Assembly: GCA_004154925.1 (NCBI GenBank) | Contig: QJNS01000386.1 | Span: forward strand, 1 to 49,075 | DNA length: 49,075 bases | Direction of reading: 5' to 3' | Source of the DNA: Monosporascus cannonballus | Taxonomy: Eukaryota; Ascomycota; Sordariomycetes; Xylariales | In this document: piece by piece, positions 44,748-49,075 of the stretch | Layout of the letters: each line of letters begins with the position of its first letter | How positions within the stretch are numbered: position 1 is the stretch's first letter | Translations under genes and position numbers: made by a program | The notes under the pieces: model-generated | Told to the model about the DNA's origin: nothing | The model's database searches: none | What the model saw: the letters and a program-made list of their open reading frames with translations, nothing else

Positions 44748-45247
44748 GGCTCGAGACGGCGAGCCCGTCGTCGGCGCTCTAAAACACCTCGCAGATCGGT
44801 GTCAGGGGAGGAACACGAACTACCCTTCGATAGCGAGGAAGATTCGTTTGGGCGACGATGGCGGGCCCAACCAGCGTCACGTATGAAAGGTAAAGGGTCG
44901 CGGTCTCGGATAATACTGGAAATTCCGGCGCGGGTAGTGGCGTGTCGGCGCTGGAGGGAAGCCGTCGAAGGGAATCGGAAACCGTCGAGTCGCGACCAAG
45001 CGTCAAACCCCCTCTCTATGATCATCTATCTCCAAAGGCCCAGAATAACCTAGCTCAGAAGACCGCCAAGCTGCAGGAATCAGCAGAGGTCGTGAACAGC
45101 CTCTCGGCGCCGGAAGGGCCATGTGGCGACGTGGCGGAAGAGTTTTCGCCCCAACCTACCTTCGAAGACAGCATAGTAGAACTTGATCTCGAGGCACCAG
45201 AAACCGCGGGGAACGCCGACGAAGAATACGTGTTTCGGAGTTGGTGA
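44748..45247 (+). CDS. Possible small protein gene, structure uncertain
   Basis: Two overlapping plus frames have protein-like composition. The first (from 44748) is Arg/Lys-rich and then acidic, including TPRRSVSGEEHELPFDSEED. The second (44896-45247) reads on through SRPSVKPPLYDHLSPKAQNN, AEVVNSLSAPEG and SIVELDLEAPE to a stop after DEEYVFRSW. Joining them needs a shift between about 44845 and 44896. One possible 50-bp intron (GTTTGG...AAG, 44846-44895) fits the phase but has weak sites. No upstream ATG in the first frame is seen, so the 5' end may lie on another exon or be lost. I do not recognise the family. It may be a real lineage-specific gene cut down by the neighbouring transposon. 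Confidence 0.35.
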
Positions 45248-45333
45248 CAGGGGGATGGGGTGTGGTGCGCGTAGTTGTTGAAGAGCCCTTCAAAGTAGCA
45301 GGACCTATTTTGCAGAAAAGTGTATGCGTTAGG

Positions 45334-48300
45334 TTACCTCAGCTAGCTCAGGCCTCCCTGGCTCGTTTTCCCAATTTCTTCAAAGTCACTCAAGTACCGC
45401 TCCACAACGCTAAATATTAACCAATCAAATCCCAAATCCCCGTAACGAGCCAGCGAGGCCTAAGTTGTAGTTGCGTAAAAACGGCTTCGTTTGGTACATT
45501 TGCTGCTTTAAAAAAAACAAAAATCCGTAATAACTTAATAACAAAACGTTTTTTTATAGATATATATATATATACCGTTGTTTTTGTTATGGCTTATTAT
45601 CAATACCATTTTGGTTTTGATCAGGACCTATTTGTTACTTTTAGACCCTAATGCGTACAATAGCTGCAGCTCGAATTCGTCGCGTTATTATCCTCTCTCT
45701 TAAAATACGATAAATCCGAATTCTCCCAGTTTTACCGGCCCACGTCCTTAGAATAAAACATACGTACGCGTACCTTGAATTTTTAATATCAATATAAGAG
45801 AACCAACATAACGTTTAAAATTTTTATCCGTAATTAGGTTTTTTGTAACGATTTAGGCCGAACTATTAGTTCGACAGTTTGGATTAACCGATTAATTAAC
45901 GTATTAAAAGAAAAACGAATACGCGAACGGCTGTTAGCATGCAAAAGTTAGCAGAAATTTTTAGTTTTTGCTGATTAGGACCCCGTTATATATAAATATT
46001 ATAATATATTATACGAGAAATTTATAACTTTCGCAAAAGGGCCTGGATTTCGTCATCTGCCGGAAAAGATATTACTTAAAGTTAAAATAATTTATATTAC
46101 CTTGGATAAAGGTTAATATTTTATAAAAGCGTTTATCTTTAATTAATTTAAGCTTTTAAACCAAATAATTATATACCTTAGGAAAAAGTGGTAATTATAT
46201 AATGCAAAACGAAAAACGAAATAGTTTTGTAATAATAACGATCCGGATATTTTTATATATTCTTTTTTTATAATTTTAATTATTATGGTTAAGATAACTT
46301 CTAAAATTAACGGCAATTATTTACCTTATTTATTAAGTAAGTTTTTATTATTTTCGAGTTTATTATGAAATAATATCAATATGTTAAAGGGGCTAAATAT
46401 TTACGAAAGTTATTATATATTAAATAAAGATATAATTCGGTTAATAAAAAAATTAAAGTAACCGTATTAATTTTTTTATAATAATACAGTTTTAATTAAG
46501 ACAGGCTGCGTTTTATAGCCAGGTACGATAGGACGATATCGTATTTTAGTACGATAATTTTAATGTTTAAAATTATATTCGTAATATAACGTTTTAATAC
46601 GGTGCCGTTATGCGGAATATTATTATTGCTTTTACTTGTTATTATAACCGTATCTTTAAAAAAGTTAAAACAATTTATGTTCCGGCCTGATTAATATTAT
46701 AAAATAAAATGGTTTTATAAAACGTTATAATAATATCTGGTACCGCCTAATATTTTTATTAATTCATAATTAATATTATCCGGACTTTATTTCCGGCTTT
46801 TGTTAATACGCTTTATAAACGCAATAAGCAAAAATTTCCCGGTTTTCCCAAATTAAAGCGTATACCGTATAATAAATGCCGTTCGATTTCGTTAGGTGTA
46901 ATTAACGAAAACGAAGACATTATCGACGGTACTTATGGCGTTTATCGAGAATTTTTTTAAGGAATATATGAATTCAAAAAAGAATAATTTTATTGGTTTT
47001 CGAAACGTTTTTATTTTATCCATAAAAATTTGAATATAATTAGTTACATTCGGAAAATACAGGCTAATTAAGCCAAAGCAGCCGATTTATACAATAAAAA
47101 ACGGTAGCTTTTTCCTGTTCCTGCTTTGTTTTATATACAGATAAACTTTTTACTTATACTTATACGTACTTATTAGCCTAATAATATAGCCGAAACGTAT
47201 AAAACATAAGCAACCTTGGAAACGGATCGTTAGTTTTTAAATAAGATAACGTAATTATATTAAAAATTGCCGAAATTTTACTTTCTTAAGCTTTTTATTC
47301 TTTATATGTATAATATTCGCATATTTGCGTTATTTTTGCAGGAATTATATATCCGATACGAACTACTTGTAATAAAAGCGTTTAGTATATATAGAGTTTC
47401 TCGGAATACCTCGATCGAAAACCTTTTTTCGAAAGCCGAGTTTACCGAATTTATGGAGTATATATGCTTCCGGTTAACCGTCGCCGAGTTTGAATCTATT
47501 GCGTATAATATGGTTTCTAAGTATTTTGGTCGCGCCGGATAGATAAGGGAAATATTGCAGGATTTTAATTAAGATGCGTTAATAAATAAGGATTTTTTTG
47601 ACGAAAATCTTTTGTTATTATTTGCTAATAATACGTTACTTGGTAACATAAATAACTTAGCGGATAATTCGTAAGTATTTTATTTTTTAACTTAGCAATA
47701 TAACTTATTTATGTTATTTATTAGGCGGCGTAATTTTAATTAAAACGTACCGAATAAGGCCTTTTTATCGGATAATTATAAGGCCGGAAATATTTTTAAT
47801 ACGGCCGATATTTTATAGGGCAATAACTTTTTTGATCTTATTGAAAATAATAACTAATTATTAATTGATATTATTTCTGTCCATAAAGAATTACGAAGTT
47901 ATTGCCGTTTCCTTTAAGAAATCCAGATTTATTTATACCTTTTGTATATTATATGATATGGCGATATTAATTATATTAGGCGGCTAATACCGATATTATT
48001 ATTTTTTTATGGGGCCGGTTAATTTAATTACGGCAAAAAGATATTTTATTTCGATTGGATATTACGTTTTGTAATATTAAATTAAGTCCTTATTAATTCG
48101 ATTTTAATATTAAATTTGATTCCGACAAAATCTAGGGAGAAAATATGGAAAATATTTGATCGAAAAAGCGAATATTATAATCTGTGGTTTGCTAACGAAC
48201 TCCGCCGGTCGAAAAATAGTACACATAACGTTAATATTGTTCTTTTCCGAAATTCGTTTTTAATTAAGTACCGTATATCCCTGCAACGCGAATTTTATGC

Positions 48301-48703
48301 CCGTTATATTTTTTCGCGAAATAAGCGCTACGTTACTCGGAACTTTCGTAACGAAATCCTTAAACGCACCCATTTTTTGTTTCGGAATTTCTGGTTTATT
48401 AAAGAATATCCGTCTCGGACTTAAAAAGACGGCTGGGATTCCGCGGATATTCTGGCCGCGGGCCGTAAAGCTATAGAAATTAAGCTTATCGATTTTAATA
48501 ATACCGTACCCATTGCTAACAATATAGGTAAGCTTAATTGGCTGGATACGGCAAAGAATGAAAATCAACTTATAAATAATTTTAACGTAACTGCCCGAAA
48601 AGCTTTTGGTACCGAATTTGCTAAGGATAATTTGGCTTCGGACGACCGTAATATCTTGTATACGGAAGAAAGTTATGATCCTATGGTGCAAATTGTCGAT
48701 AAC
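45334..48703 (+). mobile_element. Large RIP-mutated element, right copy
   Basis: Colinear with 24629-28005 in the same orientation. The start is TTACCTCAGCTAGCTCAGG just 87 bp after the doubtful gene. Its coding remnants match those of the left copy, including LQELYIRYELLVIKAF, RLTVAEFESIAYN and VSKYFGRAG (47340-47541), and later TVPIANN and NWLDTAKNE (48510-48560). A minus-strand open frame over 48260-48769 is the shadow of this coding region. The copy stops inside ...VQIVDN at 48703, where an LTR starts, so its 3' end lies beyond the window. Confidence 0.75.
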
Positions 48704-49075
48704 TGTTACGGATCCCCGAATAGACCCGTTCTGGAGGCCCCAGGGCTGCAGAAAAGGGAAAAGCTCCACACTCTAAGTCACGTGACTTGGAGTGATCTAA
48801 CTGATCTATTAGATCACACAGATCGTTGTGATCTGGGTGATCTAACAGATCCAAGAGATCAGTATCACACCAGTAGAATAGGAGGAGGTATAAAACTTTA
48901 GGTTTCCTATGTAGATAGCCACCTACTTAGTTTTTCGTTCTTTAGCTATCAATCTAAGCTCTCAATCAAGAGGCAACTGCACCGTTCTCTAATTGAGGGA
49001 AGAGTCTTTAAATCTCTTTAACGAACAGACCACTGAATCATTCCTCGCCCTATTGTTACCTGCAAATCAAGACCC
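48704..49075 (+). mobile_element. LTR of the second family (LTR-5), right copy, cut by window end
   Basis: The unit starts TGTTACGGATCCCCG and is inserted in the large RIP-mutated element. Its 3' half matches 33571-33937, so both are copies of one LTR family, different in backbone from LTR-1 to LTR-4. Composition is normal, in contrast to the AT-rich DNA it interrupts. The right end and any internal genes lie outside the window. Confidence 0.65.
48777..48895 (+). promoter_or_regulatory. U3 module of LTR-5: GTCACGTGAC plus TGATCT array, TATA box
   Basis: GTCACGTGAC (48777-48786) is followed by about eight GATC-centred sites, mostly TGATCTA or its complement TAGATCA, up to about 48862. TATAAAA follows at 48889-48895. 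The layout repeats that of the other LTR family although the surrounding LTR sequence is unrelated. Confidence 0.6.

Noticed and set aside
48260..48769. 169-codon minus-strand open frame at the right edge, with a similar minus frame at 27679-27993
   Set aside because: Both are mirror frames of the decayed plus-strand transposon coding region; loss of minus-strand stops is a by-product of its composition.
1..49075. tRNA, rRNA, CRISPR array or telomeric repeats
   Set aside because: No tRNA A/B-box pair with cloverleaf, rRNA core, spaced direct repeats or TTAGGG tract was found by eye; a tRNAscan or Infernal run would settle this.

Overview
The window is nuclear DNA of a filamentous ascomycete (Pezizomycotina, probably a sordariomycete-like fungus; the species is not identifiable by eye). 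Genes have one to four exons, introns of about 55-140 bp with GTRNGN donors and YAG acceptors, and fungal-type housekeeping proteins. Gene-bearing DNA of ordinary composition alternates with AT-saturated repeat DNA that carries the marks of repeat-induced point mutation (RIP): TpA-rich, poor in CpA/TpG, reading frames broken by TAA/TAG, and copies that differ almost only by C/T and G/A transitions.

Layout. 1-2.4 kb: repeat debris with a solo LTR that keeps a perfect 5-bp target duplication, and a small TG...CA element. 2.4-19 kb: a gene island with a GT90 glycosyltransferase (+), CCT-beta chaperonin (-), eIF3b (+, divergent from CCT-beta) and a TBC Rab-GAP-like protein (+). A 4.4-kb gap before the TBC gene holds a MITE and a second inverted-repeat element. 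19.8-22.2 kb: a decayed DUF3435 (tyrosine recombinase / Starship-captain superfamily) gene ending in a C2H2-like finger. 22.4-35.4 kb: a nest of mini-elements and solo LTRs around about 10 kb of RIP-mutated transposon sequence. 35.4-45.3 kb: a second gene island with an SLC35F-type membrane transporter (-), a Gfo/Idh/MocA oxidoreductase (+), cytosolic asparaginyl-tRNA synthetase (+) and a doubtful small gene. 45.3-49.1 kb: a second, colinear copy of the RIP-mutated element seen at 24.6-28 kb, interrupted by an LTR that runs off the window.

The genes do not form one pathway. Three are core cytosolic machinery (chaperonin, translation initiation, tRNA charging), two are membrane or secretory proteins (GT90, SLC35F), one is a Rab regulator and one a sugar/polyol-type dehydrogenase. 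The CCT-beta/eIF3b pair shares a 979-bp divergent promoter region.

The most unusual signal is in the LTRs. Within conserved LTR backbones, next to a conserved GTCACGTGAC palindrome and just upstream of a TATA-like box, each LTR type carries a dense array of one short, mostly palindromic motif in both orientations. The motif differs from type to type (TGATCA, GCTNAGC, GGTGATCC, CTTGAGCC, TGATCTA). This looks like a regulatory-site cassette that is exchanged or diversified while the rest of the LTR stays constant.
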